Source of the DNA: Cliona cf. orientalis
Taxonomy: Eukaryota > Porifera > Demospongiae > Clionaida > Clionaidae
Assembly: GCA_963930775.1 (NCBI GenBank)
Contig: OZ005690.1
Span: forward strand, 9,636,411-9,700,410
Length of the DNA: 64,000 nucleotides
Reading direction: 5' to 3'
Shown: positions 21,101-33,900 of the stretch, piece after piece
How positions within the stretch are numbered: the stretch's first letter is position 1
Layout of the letters: each line of letters starts with the position of its first letter
Notes under the pieces: model-generated
What the model was told of the DNA's origin: nothing
Databases searched by the model: none
What the model saw: the letters and a program-made list of their open reading frames with translations, nothing else
Made by a program: the position numbers and the translations under genes

Positions 21101-24100
21101 GCCCTATATACGGTATAGATCATATGCATGCGCGCACGAGGGCTATATGGCCCAGCGAAGTTAGCCTCGAGCCTGGGTTGCCTTGGGCTACCAGCGAAGT
21201 GTGTGTTATTGACGAGCTTACTTTTTTCAAAGGCCTTTCTGGTGATGAAGCGTCCTCTATTATAATAGTTGGTTGTCTACCACGCTTGCTGCCACACCCC
21301 TCAAATTCATCATATTTCTTATGTAAACTAGTCATGCCAACCTAGGAAATGAATGCAGTTTGCATGGCCTAATATTGTACTCTTGCCTGGTTGTGAGGCA
21401 AGTGCCATAAAGCGCGCCGAGGGTTTTGGGCTCTAGGGAGCTCTAGTTTTTAAAGTGTTATCTCTGCTGGTGGCATTTTATGCACTACAGGATGAGTATG
21501 GTGGCACTCCACTGACCGCAGCTTGTGAAAACAATTCCCTTCAAATAGCCACTTTCTTGATACAAAAAGGAGCCAATATCAACCACCAAACGAAGGTTGT
21601 TCATTGCTTTTATTGCTTTCATAATCATTACGGTTGAGATTTTCTCACAGCAAGGTTTTTCATCCCTCCACTTTGCATCTTTCAAAGGCCACAGAGCTAT
21701 GGTCCAGCTGCTGATTGAATCCCAAGCCAAGCTGGATATTAAAAGCAATGTAAGTGTTGAGCTGCTAGTTGCATGCATGGGTATGGGTAGCTAGTTGACA
21801 TGTCACTAGTATAGGGCTTTAGGCATTGCACTAAAGGTACTATGGGGTTGGTGAAGCATGTCTGGCAGACCTGGAGGACAACAGATCACTGAGCAAAGAA
21901 ACTTAGTTGGAGTAGCTGAAGGTGTGCACAGCTTCAAGTCACAAATTGAAGTCCCAATTTGGCGTGCATCCATACAACATGTCCTGCCCTCAATTAGGAT
22001 GTTGATATTACTTTGTGTTTGTGGCATTACTATAGGATGGTCAAACTCCCATTGATCTTGCAAGACGAGAATGGCACTCGGAAACTGTGAGTCTTCTGGA
22101 GAGAGCAGACCATACCGGTAAGTGACAAGTCAGTGTGTACATGTATGTGTGTACACATAATAATAATATACTGGGGATCTGATTTTGGCTATGATGGGCA
22201 AAGAGAGCAAAAAAGTTGGGTGGTACTAAAAGTAGGAACGGGGAAATGAGAAACGAGAAATTGGAAATGAGGAAATGGAAACGGAAATGGAAATGATCGT
22301 CGTTGTTGCTAGTTGACAATACAGATGTCCATGGATGCCATAGATAATATATATAGGTCTATCTATGGTGTATCAAAATATCTCATTTGTCAAAATTTAT
22401 ATAGACAGATCTCTTGTAGCTACTATAAAATTTAATAGGGGTGCTTATGCATGTGTACCCCTCGGTTTCAGTCACATATTAAAGCAACAATTCTGGATTC
22501 CATAAGATCACGGTTTAGCTACTGAATCACCAACCGAGTTCAGATCATTGGCCACCCCATGGTCACTCAGAGCTTGGTATGATGCAAGTAAATCTCTAAA
22601 GCAAGTCACTGTGAGTGACATCTTCAATACAGCAGTACCAACAAATTTGAGGTTGTTGTTGGACCTTGTAGCTCAGCATCTACCAGCCTGTATCAGGGGC
22701 TGATACTGATTCATGCCTGGTAGGCTGGCGGGCCAGACAGCCTGACTTTATAGTTTTTGTGACTATAGCGTGACACATAAAGGTTAATACTTGTGGCCAT
22801 ATTATTTACAGCAGTGAGTACTACTTAAATTACAGCTAGTACAATTGATGCTGTTACATCAGTGGCGTAGCCAGGGTATGGCAGAGTGTGGCTCTTGCCA
22901 CACCAATCTTTACAAGATTCTATGGACAAGCTTAACTTTCTCCTGAGCTTAAGTTTTGTGTGAGTATCTGCTCCTAAATCTTGGCTGTAGCTATACAAAA
23001 TCAAGCATCCCCCCACCATGCACCGTTCATGGGCTAGCTACGCCCCTGATTACTCGTACAATGGTGTACAGTTAAATAGTAGGTCGTCATAAGTTTCTTA
23101 TGTCTACTTACACACACTTTACACGTATGGATCAGAAAATGTTCCGGATCCCCCCCCCCCCCCCCCCCCCCCCCCCAAAAATTGTTCTTTTGAATCACTG
23201 ATCTAAAATTAAAGGTGTGTAGCTGGTCCTTCAGTGATACTAGGAAAGGCCCAGACTGAGTCTGAGACTGTGATGTAGTTAAACACCCAGACTAAACCTG
23301 AACAGACACACAAGAGCAGGAATCAAATATGTGCTGGATGTGCACACTTTAACAGCGTCCATGGCTATGAAACTAGTCTGTTATATACCCTGCATGAGCT
23401 ATAGGAATTTGCATGCAACTGAAAACTCTGTCTATCTAGTGACGACCATTTCCATTTCCGTTTCCATTTCCACATTTCCAATTTCTCGTTTCTCATTTCC
23501 TCGTTCCTACTTTTAGTACAACCCAAAAAAGTTCCATTTATGCTTTTTCACCAAATTACCTTGTCGGCCCAGGGAGATAACTATATGTGTGTGTGTTATA
23601 GATGGAAGGGGACATCGCCTGTACCTTAGTCATAAGATTAAGTATTCAGTGAGTTATCAACACTAATATTATGTGCACTAAACTTATTTCCTGTAGGTTC
23701 AGCTGAGAATGAAGAGTCTTCTAGTGATGTACAGGCAGAGGGAGGGAAACCTTCTGGTATGTATTGCTACAGTGTGTGGGTGTGTCAAAGGCACCGCTCA
23801 GCCACCTCATGTATATCTGATAAGCTGTCTAGTGTGGACTTTATATTATACTGAGATTTTTTTCTCAATCACCTGTTTATGATCAATTATGCAAGTACTT
23901 CTCTTCCCTTCACTTCTCAATCGCCTGTTTAATATGTTTATACAAATTGTCAAATAGTCTGTGGAAACTCTACTCAGCTACCCCACCATCCCTGTTAACT
24001 CAAGGCACATATTGCACAGTAGATGAGATTATTAACTGCGTGGCTAAATTAATTTTGTTGTAGAGGCAGGCAGTGAAGATGAGGCAGCAGTGTCTATACA

Positions 24101-27100
24101 TGTACCTAGGACCAGTGAGCAGAAATCTACTGAAGAGACGCCAAGAGAGAGAGAAGCTAGCTCCAATTCAACAGGTATGAATGAATGGAGTGGAGAGAGA
24201 TGGGACACTGTCACTGATGTGTGTAGCTGAGTGTGGTAGACAGAGCCCTGTTTGTTCATAACATTACACTGTGGATTGGGAACAGGGAAACACACACCTG
24301 TGTCTGGTTTGCTAATCTAATCTCTACTGCCACCTCATAAAAATAGGAAATACAATGTCATAGGGTCAACTATTCCATAAATGGAAGTACAAAGAAGGAC
24401 TATGTACACAGTCATGTTATTTACTTGCATACACTCACTGCATACACACATTTTAACTTTGACACATGCACACTCCTCACACATATACAGTTCCCTCAGG
24501 TCATATTCTGACCAGGGAAGAGCTGCAGGTGCTTGGTGCTCTACTAGCTCGTTATAGTGATGAGCAGCTGAAATCTATCCAACTCTCCCTTCAAGAGGAG
24601 CAAAAGATTCGAGACATCTCCCGTGAGGAAGTGGAAAAGTCTCTCCGGCAGAGTGGTCTGGCATCCATGGCTGATGGACTCAAGGATGACATAGAAAAAG
24701 GTATTGTATAAGATGGTGACACTCCCCCCACTGCACATACACCACATAATATTGATTATGGGATTCTTAAGGCCACACAGAATAAAGTATTTGTTTGAAC
24801 TTACATGACCACGGAATAGTAGGGTCGGTCGGTCAAAAGGATAATAATTTAACTATTACAAGTGTCAATGTTTCTATGTAAACTTGTAGTATTCCAGCTG
24901 TCCAGAGGTTTGTGCTGTGTGGTACGTAGCTTAAAGATACATTTTTAAGACATTCCTATTAGAAATTTGAGTCGGCATATATACCTGTAGTAAACTCAGC
25001 TATTGAATGCTTTAAATTTTGCGGTCGGTCACGTTAGTTCAAACAAACATTTAATTCCGAGTGGCCTAATATAAATCTTCTAGTGCTTGAACGGTTTTAT
25101 GTGTATCAGATTTTGTTCATTGTTGTGGTGGGAGAGATGGTAGATTATGGGTATGTCATTACGGATACATAGTATTGATTTATATTATGGGAGTCTTAAT
25201 GTAATTATTCTAGCGCAGTTTCGTGTGTATCAGACTTTGTTGAGTGTTGGGGAGGAGGGGGGGTGGAGGGTTGGTAGATTATGGGTATGCCACTACGGAT
25301 GTATCAGGAAACATACTCTGGAGGCATCCAAAGGATATGCTCTCTCCTGTTGTATGTAAAAATAATTTGATGCATGTAAGAGGGACTGCATTCTTATACA
25401 TAATACACACCTATGGTGGAGGGCTATTTTTCATTGTTTTTGTGAATGTATGGAAAATTAACAATGCAAAATTTACAAGCTATCCAATACATTAAATAAT
25501 TGATGTTTACGATGTGTATAAAGCATGGTTTGTAATCAATCAGGTGGCATTTATCTTTTGTATGGCATAATAATAACTGCCTAATTACTGCCACAGTTAC
25601 ATTATATTCTTTTTTGTGCTAGAATAATTTATTTTTGTTCATACTGCATAGATTTTCACGTAGTCATTTTGTAAAATGTCAATAACTGCAAGATGACATT
25701 ATTATAAAGTGGACATAGTGACAGAAGTCTTCATTGTGGATATCCCAAGATATTAATTACAGCTTGTATTTTTTGAACTACATGTTAATAATAATTCTGC
25801 CCATTGTCAAGTGGTTGCTAAGGTATACAAGGTACCGTATATGTGATACAGTCCCTTCTTGTAGGGCTCATGACATTGTCCATAGGTTTACTATTATACA
25901 GATCCTGAGGGCCAGCAAAAACATACAGTTCTATACATGTTTTTTGTATCCATGGAAGCAATGGGCTAGAAACAGTTATTGACCAATCCCTCGCTCTACT
26001 CATCCCTCGGATTTTGCCCCAGCATTTGTACTTACTCCTATACTGCATGCAAACCACAGAAGTTGGTCAAAAATAAGGATGGCATGCAAACCTCAGAAGT
26101 TGGTCAAAAATAAGAATGAAGTAGGGATGGTAGGGCCAAAAAATACACAAACATATCCCAGCAGTCCCTACTTATAGAGTCTACCGACTCTATGATAATG
26201 TAACTAAGTATATAGGTAACTGATACTAAAATTAATTTTACTGGTAGCATACCATAACCAATTCTAACCCACATCAAGAGTCAGTGTCAAAGCATAGAGC
26301 AGACTAGAGGACTATTATTTTATCAACTGTGATTGTAGTCTCCAGGGTTGTTATACCATGTGTGCATGGAATACATACTTGATTCATAATAAAAATTAAA
26401 CTATTAGGTATGCACTACCAAGCCTACGAGGAAGCACTCAAAGGAGGCCTAACCCTAACTTTGCGATACCTAAAATTCCTCTTCTTTGGCCCTCCTCGTT
26501 CTGGAAAATCATCCACTCGACGTCGATTAATAAAGGAGATCGAGAACCTCAATAAACTTGGTGTGCCTTCAGTAAGCACTGGGGTAGCTGAAACAAATGA
26601 CGTCATCATCAAGAAGCTGACGAGCGAGCCAACAGCTATTGTAGGATCACAGTGGTGGTCTATGAAGAGATTGAAGGAGGGCACACAGCTAGACGTGTAT
26701 GCTGAAGGGGATCTCGGCTATATTGCTCAGCTGTTCTACCAACTAATTTCCAGAGGAAGTATCAGTACCACTCCAGTAACTAGCAGTGAGCCAATCCCAG
26801 TCCAGGACGGCAATCAACATTCACAGAGTGAAGCATCTGATCCTAGTGATACCGCCATTGTTCTGATAGACGATGAAACTGAAGTACACACTTCATTGAG
26901 ACTGTCAGATACAGAGAAATCAGAAATTGACGATGCCTTAAAAAAGCTGACCACAATTCTTCAATCCGACAGTCCAGAAGATCTCAAGCGACTACTTGAA
27001 GATCTAACGATGATCAACATGACAGATGTCGGTGGTCAGCCAGCCTTTTTAGACATGCTACCAGCCCTCACCATTGGCCCAGCTCTATACCTTCTCTTCT

Positions 27101-29431
27101 TTCGACTCGACCAAGAGCTTCGAGAGCACTATCCAGTGCGTTTCCTTCAAGATGAAAAACGAACAGAAATAGTGCTAGAGACTTCATATTGCATTGAAGA
27201 AGTCCTTTACCAATGTCTAGCTAGTATTGCCTGCTTTAGCTCACCCTCACAAGCTGATCCCAAGACAGCATCAAAGTCTGGAGCTGTACTCGTTGGAACA
27301 TACAAAGACATTGTAGATGATGCGAAGATCTCACAAGTACAAAGAACATTATATGATAAATTCAAGGATACCAAGTTGTACGAGGAAGGGCTACTACTGA
27401 AGCCACGGGCACCAAAGAATACAATAGCATTCACGGTTGATAATATGAACGGCACAGAGGAGACAGAAATGAAAGATATCCGTAAAGACATCGAAGGAAT
27501 AATCAAAACTTATTTCCCTTCAATTCCAATTCCAGCATCGTGGCTCATGTTCAGAGTAGTATTGCATCTACTAAACAAGCCTGTGTTAAGCCTCGCTCAG
27601 TGTGAAGAAATTGCTAAGCGATTATCAATGCCCACTCCAGTTCAAGAAGCCATTTGGTTCTTTCATCACGACATAGGCAGCCTGATGCACTACTCCAATA
27701 TTCCCTCAATGGAAGATACGGTCATTTGCAATCCCCAGGTCATCTTTGACAGCATTACCAAGCTCATCATTGACAAATTTCAGGATGCAAATCGAACCAT
27801 AACACAAGGTGAAATTAAACAGTTCCATCAAAGAGGCCTCTTCACTTTATCACACATCCAGGATACAACAGATCATCCCCAAAGCAGTCTTCTCAAGCTG
27901 AATCAGCTAGTCGATATTCTCAAACACCACAACATTTTGGCAGAGATGAAGCAAGACGTGGAAAGAGCTTCCTCTAGTGAGCCAAAGCCTGAGCCAAAGT
28001 TCATCATGCCAGCCGTGATGAAGTATGCTTCAGAAGATGAATTACCCTCTCCATCCTCTACTATTGAAGCAATACCTTCTCCTATTTTCGTGCATTTTGC
28101 TGGTGGATTCGTTCCATTCGGAGTCTTCTGTGCTGGTGTTGCTCGCTTGATAGCTCAACTTGATTCAATGTCTCCAAGATGGAAGCTGTGTAACAATCAA
28201 GTGATGAGGAATAAAGCAAAATTCATCATCGATGGAGCATTCTTTGCCACACTTGTATCTCGACCGCAGTACATAATGGTTCACGTTGAACAACATCCAA
28301 AAGCAAGACGTAAAACAACTCTAGAAGTTATTTGCTCCAAAGTACGCAAAACAGTCGTTCAAACATTAGAAACAGTCATATTGAACATGAAATACAAGCC
28401 ATACGAAACACTGCAAATCTCAATTGAGCAGCCATTTGAGCTAGCCTTCACCTGTAACCTGGAGGACTCTCACAGTGACCACTTCATGACGGTTACCAAG
28501 GATGACAGTGGACATCACGCTAAATGTCTCAATAGCCATATCGATTTTGATCTCGAAGACAAGCAAATGATCTGGTTCAAGGTGAAAGTTATTAAGATTT
28601 TGTGCATATTACTAATATTAATTGCAACCGCTGACTATAGGATAAAAGTGGTTCATCTATGTATATAATATTATGTATAGCATTTTACTACGATTTTCAT
28701 ACACTGATTTATTCAGGATAAAAATGGAACATCAAGTTCCAAATCTTCCTCTACAACTGACGTCCAATCTGAATGTGCACTCGATGAGGTGAGAAGCTAG
28801 GCTAGCTGCCTTGAAAAGGCTACGAAATTTAATAACACTATGTGATATTATCTGTCTTTATATGATGTTGATTAAAAATTATTACGTTCAGGATGAACAG
28901 AATAATGGTGATAGACCATACTTTGAGCCTCTACCACCTTCAAGCACTCCTGGCCCAATTGGTACTATAATAATAATTTTCTCTGTATTCCTCTCTTGTG
29001 TACTCAGTTATATAGTTCAGCTAGCTAACTTCCAATTGCAGTGATAAAATTAATGTAGAATTGCATTAAAATTTTATGATTTTGTGTGATCTTATAGGAT
29101 TTACATTAGTGTGCTCTATAATTCCACAGATGGAGATCGTCTGGGTGACGATGACCACAGCAGTATATACAGCAAACTGAAGGACAAAGCTGCCAATTGG
29201 AGGGATATCGGGAAAGAGCTGGGCTTCAAAGAAGGAGAGATGAACAATATTCAGAGTAACCTAGTACTGCTAACACAGTCTCCTCCAAACAGTTTCTTCA
29301 GAGAAATGCTGAGTCAGTGGTTGCAGTGGGCCCCTGGAGATGGGCGTGGCAGTACAGGTTATGCCAGTAAGGACTCATTACGAGCTGCACTCTTAAGAGC
29401 CAACCTCGGACAACTTGCTGACCAGTTTTAA
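15160..29431 (+). CDS. Ankyrin-ROC-COR-death domain protein, 20 exons
   Basis: Exons: 15160-15207, 15340-15417, 15525-15558, 16511-16809, 17175-17288, 17353-17451, 17864-17968, 18267-18368, 18826-18915, 19017-19115, 21491-21595, 21651-21749, 22036-22117, 23697-23756, 24064-24174, 24491-24700, 26408-28581, 28717-28788, 28892-28961, 29130-29431. All join in phase, about 1,450 codons. The start MGGKQSQQK fits an N-myristoylation signal, implying membrane attachment. Then come a proline-rich stretch (residues about 54-153), nine ankyrin repeats (154-452), a Ser/Glu-rich linker, a helical segment (511-580), a GTPase with P-loop GPPRSGKS, DVGGQ and GTYKD, a COR-like region, and a C-terminal death domain. 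The order resembles DAPK1 without its kinase, and ROCO proteins generally: GTP-regulated scaffolds in death or stress signalling. Role here is inferred. The donor after 21,595 (GTTGTT) and the 55-bp intron there are unusual. Confidence 0.85.
15578..16355. repeat. Intronic repeat bounded by GGGGCGAGCC motifs
   Basis: CGGGGCGAGCC...GAGCCCCG near 15,580 forms a short palindrome, and GGCTCGCCCCG recurs at about 16,347, suggesting the two ends of a repeat in intron 3 of the ankyrin gene. ATGTATGTATGT microsatellite follows the left end. No duplication could be defined. Confidence 0.4.
18493..18712. mobile_element. MITE with CCGTATTTCTTCTAAAAATT ends, TA flanks
   Basis: Inverted ends CCGTATTTCTTCTAAAAATTCGG bound 220 bp, with TA on each side (18,491-18,492 and 18,713-18,714), as for Tc1/mariner relatives. 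Intron of the ankyrin gene. Confidence 0.8.
19268..19761. mobile_element. MITE with CAGGGTTTCATTTAGG ends
   Basis: CAGGGTTTCATTTAGG and CCTAAATGAAACCCTG bound 494 bp, flanked by CTAGC on both sides (5-bp duplication). G- or C-rich runs lie just inside both ends. A shorter relative is at 32,058. Intron between ankyrin exons. Confidence 0.78.
20835..21446. mobile_element. Helitron/Helentron-like element, diverged copy
   Basis: The left palindrome AACCCTCGGCGCATGCGCGA-GGGTT and right end GGGCTCTAGGGAGCTCTAG followed by T have the same layout as 12,254-13,683. It ends 45 bp before an ankyrin exon (21,491). Confidence 0.5.
22209..23533. mobile_element. Second foldback element (GGAAATGG-rich arms)
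   Basis: Arms of about 95 bp (22,209-22,305 and 23,441-23,533) are inverted copies built from GAGAAACGAGAAATTGG and GGAAATGGAAACGG blocks, outside of which TTGGGT...ACTAAAAGTAGGAAC also matches. The arm style resembles the foldback at 5,723. A hAT-like MITE (22,860-23,048) and a 27-C run lie inside. Intron after the last ankyrin exon. Confidence 0.65.
22860..23048. mobile_element. hAT-like MITE, second copy
   Basis: CAGTGGCGTAGCCAGGG and TAGCTACGCCCCTG ends and internal GAGTGTGGCTCTTGCCA match the element at 10,532. A clear target duplication is not visible. Confidence 0.6.
24770..25068. mobile_element. MITE with GGCCACACAGAAT ends
   Basis: Inverted ends of about 40 bp (GGCCACACAGAATAAAGTAT, then TTGTTTGAAC; right end imperfect, ATTCCGAGTGGCC) enclose about 300 bp next to TA. 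GGTCGGTCGGTC repeats lie inside. Intron upstream of the ROC-COR exon. Confidence 0.65.
26408..28581 (+). other. ROC-COR GTPase exon (2,174 nt)
   Basis: This single long exon encodes the ROC GTPase and following COR-like region of the ankyrin gene. The P-loop GPPRSGKS is at residue about 608, switch II DVGGQPAFLDMLPAL at about 787, and the base-recognition motif GTYKD at about 877, in place of the standard NKxD. A low-complexity acidic insert of about 90 residues separates the first two. Long uninterrupted coding between short exons suggests this part came from an intron-poor source or lost its introns. Confidence 0.85.
29130..29431 (+). other. Death-domain exon of the ankyrin-ROC-COR gene
   Basis: The final exon encodes a six-helix death-fold pattern: IYSKLKDKAANWRDIGKELG, then FKEGEMNNIQSN, a later REMLSQWLQW helix, and a C-terminal SLRAALLRANLGQLADQF helix. 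The W-R-x-I-G-x-x-LG-F motif and the closing short helices are typical of metazoan death domains, which pair with other death domains in signalling complexes. TAA ends the protein at 29,431. Confidence 0.8.
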
Positions 29432-30976
29432 TAACCTCAATATCTAATCAGATTTTTTTTCTAATTTAATTCGTGTGAATTGCTATTATGACATTGTATC
29501 TTTTATAAAATTATACCCAAAATCAATTAAAAACACAATTATTTTATAATTAATTCTGTTGCAAACGCAATAGAGGTGATGATCACTAAGATCAATAATT
29601 ATTATTATTGCATAATTTTAATAATAATAATATGGTACCTAATTAAAAATAGTTATCACTTTCAGTAATTATTAAATTTGTGTGAATTGGATACCTGATT
29701 TTCAATTCAGGATATTATATAGCACATGCATGATTATGTTCTTAATATTTTGTGAATTGTTTGGCAGGAGTGTGTGCATAATACTTTTAAGCTGGTAATA
29801 GTGCAAAGTGAATAAGGATATCATAATGGAAAATGCCTTAAGAATCACCGCACCCTTAACCTAAAGGATGAACACAGATCCTGGTTTGATGAGGTATACA
29901 ACTATTTTCTCAGATTTTTTTGTGTATTGAGATTAAGTTTCTCCCTAATATATACATAGTAAATCTGTTAACATAATTATTAATTTTACCTACCCTTATG
30001 GGCCTTACCTATACCTACATTAATTTTCATGACATTGTTTCTTTGGTATTACAATGCTGTTATTAGCATGTTCTCTCTTCATTAACAAAATATAATATTA
30101 ATTTTTAATTATAGTGGTCAGCTGCGTGCAGAGATCGAAAGGAGTGCTACTGTATCCGCACTGCAAGGTGTATTACACAGCAAGAGAGACTTGAGTGCAC
30201 AAGATTTCCATGGCTTGTTCACTGAGAGTAGTTTCCAAGTTTGGGAAATAAATTCAGTGCATGTGCAAGCTTGGACACTCAGGAAGTTAATGTTAACTAT
30301 CTTACATTAATTTTGTGGTTGCTTATTCACTGAGTTCATTTCCCAAAATTTGGAAACTGCTTGGAAACTACAAGACTTAGTGAACAAGGAGTGTAAACAC
30401 CAAGTCTTATTATGCACTGCAGTTATGCATTCATGCAGTGTTATAGTACTGTATTATATTATATAGCTTCATGCAGAGCACCTCAGCTGCATGGATGAGC
30501 CTAGATCTTTCATCCCTGGCCCATGATTAATGATGCAATAAACCTTGAGGTACAAATTAAAGTTAACGCAAGTAATTAAATTTTTATCTTATAATATTAT
30601 TATTCTTTATTAATTTTGAGGATCTGGTACATGCCTGCATGTTGCTACATGGTTCCACAGCTATTATAAGTTAACAGATAGGTATTAATGTGCACCTGCA
30701 CGTCATTAATAATAATTATACCTAACCCATTACAACAACAATAATAATAATAATATTATATTATTATAGAAACCAGTTGCATGCGTAAGTATGGTACAAT
30801 AGCTAATAGTACTAATTCTAACGCAATTAAGTCAATAATAATATTATTATTATCAGCATACTACACCAATAGCACACAAATATTATTATTATTATTATTA
30901 TTAATGACAACTTTTTTATAATAGCTAGCTATAACATTATATACAGATTCAATAATAATTATTATCATTAAAATTC
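29432..30976. other. Intergenic region between convergent genes
   Basis: About 1.5 kb of AT-rich DNA separates the stop codons of two convergent genes. ATT/AAT trinucleotide runs are frequent. Imperfect inverted arms of about 65-70 bp (about 30,189-30,262 and 30,332-30,395; TTTCCAAGTTTGGGAAAT and ATTTCCCAAAATTTGGAAA) suggest a decayed foldback repeat. No gene or clear AATAAA signal was identified. Confidence 0.6.
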
Positions 30977-33900
30977 TCAGTGTAGCCTGGAGAAGTCCTC
31001 AACTAGTTTAAGAACATCATCAACTTGGACATCCACTTCACTTCCCTGACTGTCAGTCATCTACAATGTCATAATTATTACAATAATATCATAGAGCATT
31101 ATTAATATTACTCATTGGTATAATTCACTAAAAAATCATTACTGCATTGCGACTCAGTCATAATATCGACAATTGATCTAGTGTATAGCAGGAAGCTTTG
31201 AATAAAATCCTGCGACTACAACCCCCCCCCCCCCCCCCCCCCCCCCTTGTGAATGCTAGTATTGGGGGGAGGGGGCTTATATGCGGGATTATTATAACAT
31301 TTTACAGTCAGGGAGGGGGGAGGGATTCTACGGCTCCAGCAAATCACATATATACACATGTACCTTCAATCCTCTGCATACTTCTTCCATCTGTGTCTGT
31401 GAAAAGTCTAGAAACCTCTCCACCAGGTCACCATCGATGAATCCCTCGGTGATCATTGTCTTGTGCTCAGTGGCACAAGATCGATGACTGAATCACAGGA
31501 ATCAAGGAATACACTACACAGATGTCAATACGAAAGCATAACATAAACGGAGCTAGACCTTCACAATCAGTAGCAGTCTATTATGCTTTATACATGACAT
31601 GTACACTATCATATTATATATTATACCAGAGTAATAGTCTCATTATAACACTTAAATTGTCGATGTCGACAACACTAAAATTTATGATTATTGTAGTAAC
31701 CAAGCAACTTAGAATTATTATTATTATATTATAAACCTACAATGTCATGTAATGGAGAGCCATTAATTTTCACCAAATTTAATGTTCGTCAAAGTCACCC
31801 AATATGTGGTATATTATATGCACCTCTTTTACGACACAATCATAATGATTATGCATTCTAATAATTTGGCAGGGCAGGATACACTTCATGTTCAATATTG
31901 CCGACCGATTTGATGACACGTGACATCTTCTTTTCCAGTCGACTGAGCAGCTCAAACACAGATGGCTCAAGCTGAAAGATGATTCCTAAATCATGTAAGG
32001 AATATCACTAGTGGTTGGCAGTACAGAATACCATGCACTGTATATGTTATAGCTATCCAGGATTTCATTTAGGGGGGCACCCCCCCCCCCCCCCCCCCCC
32101 CCCCACCGAGAGTAGCCATCATTGATATACGCAAAGGTTAAACAAATTTTTATGAATACTACAACATTCTTCATGGATCAAAAAACACTAGAAGTATTAC
32201 TATCGTCTTTAACTCTGCAATCGTTATATTTGCCCCCCCCCCCCCCCCCCGACAAAAATCCTCAATGAAACCCCTGCTACCATAATATTAAATTTCTTAG
32301 CATACAGTTATCATACCAATGCTGCCGTTTACTCCGCCAAAGATGGTCGGCTTTCCTTGAATGGGAAGGGGGTGTGTCCCTGGATGCTCCATTACAAGGG
32401 AACCTATAGGATACAAGTGACAGCTATATGTACATATAATGTACCATAACAATTATTATAGCCGGCGGGGAATTAAATTTGGCGGTTGGCGGTCTATGTT
32501 ACAACCGCCAAATTAAAATCTGCCAAAATTTCCCACTCGTATATATACGTATGGCGATTCCACCAAATTCTAATATTCTTGCAATAGCGACTTTGAGCTC
32601 AACAGCCAATTTTAATTCCCGCCAATATTTCGGGCTATACGGTATGTTGTGAATACTTTTGGTATTATGTAAGTGCATAGCTAATTCTGTGCTACCATAA
32701 TCCATAAGCACATGCACTAGTCAATAAACAATACTCTTTACCTCTTTGAAAGACATTAACACTTTCTCCAACATATATCCTTGAAGGCTGCAGCATGTAG
32801 CGAAGGTCTTCTTCAACAGCGGCCTCACTGCAATGGACAAGTACTTATGCAATATCAGTCCAGATGATGACAAATTTACCAATTAAATATGGAACAAACA
32901 CAATAATTAATAATCATAAGTCCAATTTTTTGGAGGTAAATGTTTTCATGCATGCACATTACATGTGATGACCTTTACCGAGAAGAGGAAGCTAATTCGG
33001 TAAAGGGAATCAAAATTAATGTTTAGAAGAAATACATGCACAGCACTTTTCTAGATATAGATGTACAGTGGACTCTCTGAATAACGGACACCTTGGTACA
33101 TAGGCTTCTGTCCCTTATTCGGGGTATGTCCTTAATTGGGGTGTTTTACTTTAGTCACCCCCCCCCCCACTTCATCTAATATTAATTTTATAGCCAATAA
33201 TTCATTGTTATAAAGAAATTCATTGCACTATTCAGTCTGTTTCAAAGAAGTGATCGACTCGATGAGTGTCAATTGCGTCATGATGGTGGACGAATGCCTA
33301 GTACTTGCCATTTTAGCAAATAAAGCATTGGTTGTTGTCATTACTATAGCTAGACAAAGTATTACCGTTTTTAGAGTGTCTGCATGTTATTATTATTGTA
33401 CAGATTGTTACTAATGTCATGAATTGGATGTAAGATGGTCGTGGGCGGGGTTAGCCACACCCACCGCCGTCCGTTAGTTGGAACATTTTTTGTATTACTT
33501 CGTGCAAGCTGCTGTGTCCGTTATCCGGAATTCGGAGGTTGTCCGCTATTCAGGTGCTGCTACTGTATTAAACATATGGAGATATCGGTTGGTACATAGC
33601 TATAGCAGTGTCCGTTATTTGGTAGAGGTCCATTATTGGGAGTGTCCATTAATAAAGAGTCCACTGTATATGTAAAGTAATTGCACCACGAGGCCATCTC
33701 ACCTATTCTTCTGACAGATGAAGAGATGTCTCCCATCAGCTCCAAGGAACACCTCATCGTCGATCATTTCAATGGCCGTGAGGAAGACAGGGTTGAGGCT
33801 GATGTCCACCGCTATCTCCTCAAGCTTACTCTCATCAGACTTGTACACTAGAAGCTTCATCGAGCGAAGGTCACCAACCTGAAAGCGTATGTATATGGAT

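Larger units (their letters stand above)
17175..22117 (+). other. Ankyrin repeat exons (nine consecutive)
   Basis: Nine successive exons of 82-114 nt each encode one ankyrin unit with the usual landmarks, for example GVTALHYACKFGHANIVNLL, then LEKGANIN, and STALIVASQEGHIKCATVLL. All but the last end in phase 0, so each exon is an insertable module. The second exon has KHPLWLAA in place of TPLHLAA and the sixth has LFPPVYGAS, so two units are diverged. Confidence 0.85.

Noticed and set aside
22041..22319. Minus-strand frame rich in Phe/Leu/Ser
   Set aside because: Translation of the foldback arm modules and antisense of an ankyrin exon.
15160..29431. Calling the ankyrin gene DAPK1
   Set aside because: No protein kinase domain lies before the ankyrin repeats; only the rest of the architecture is shared.
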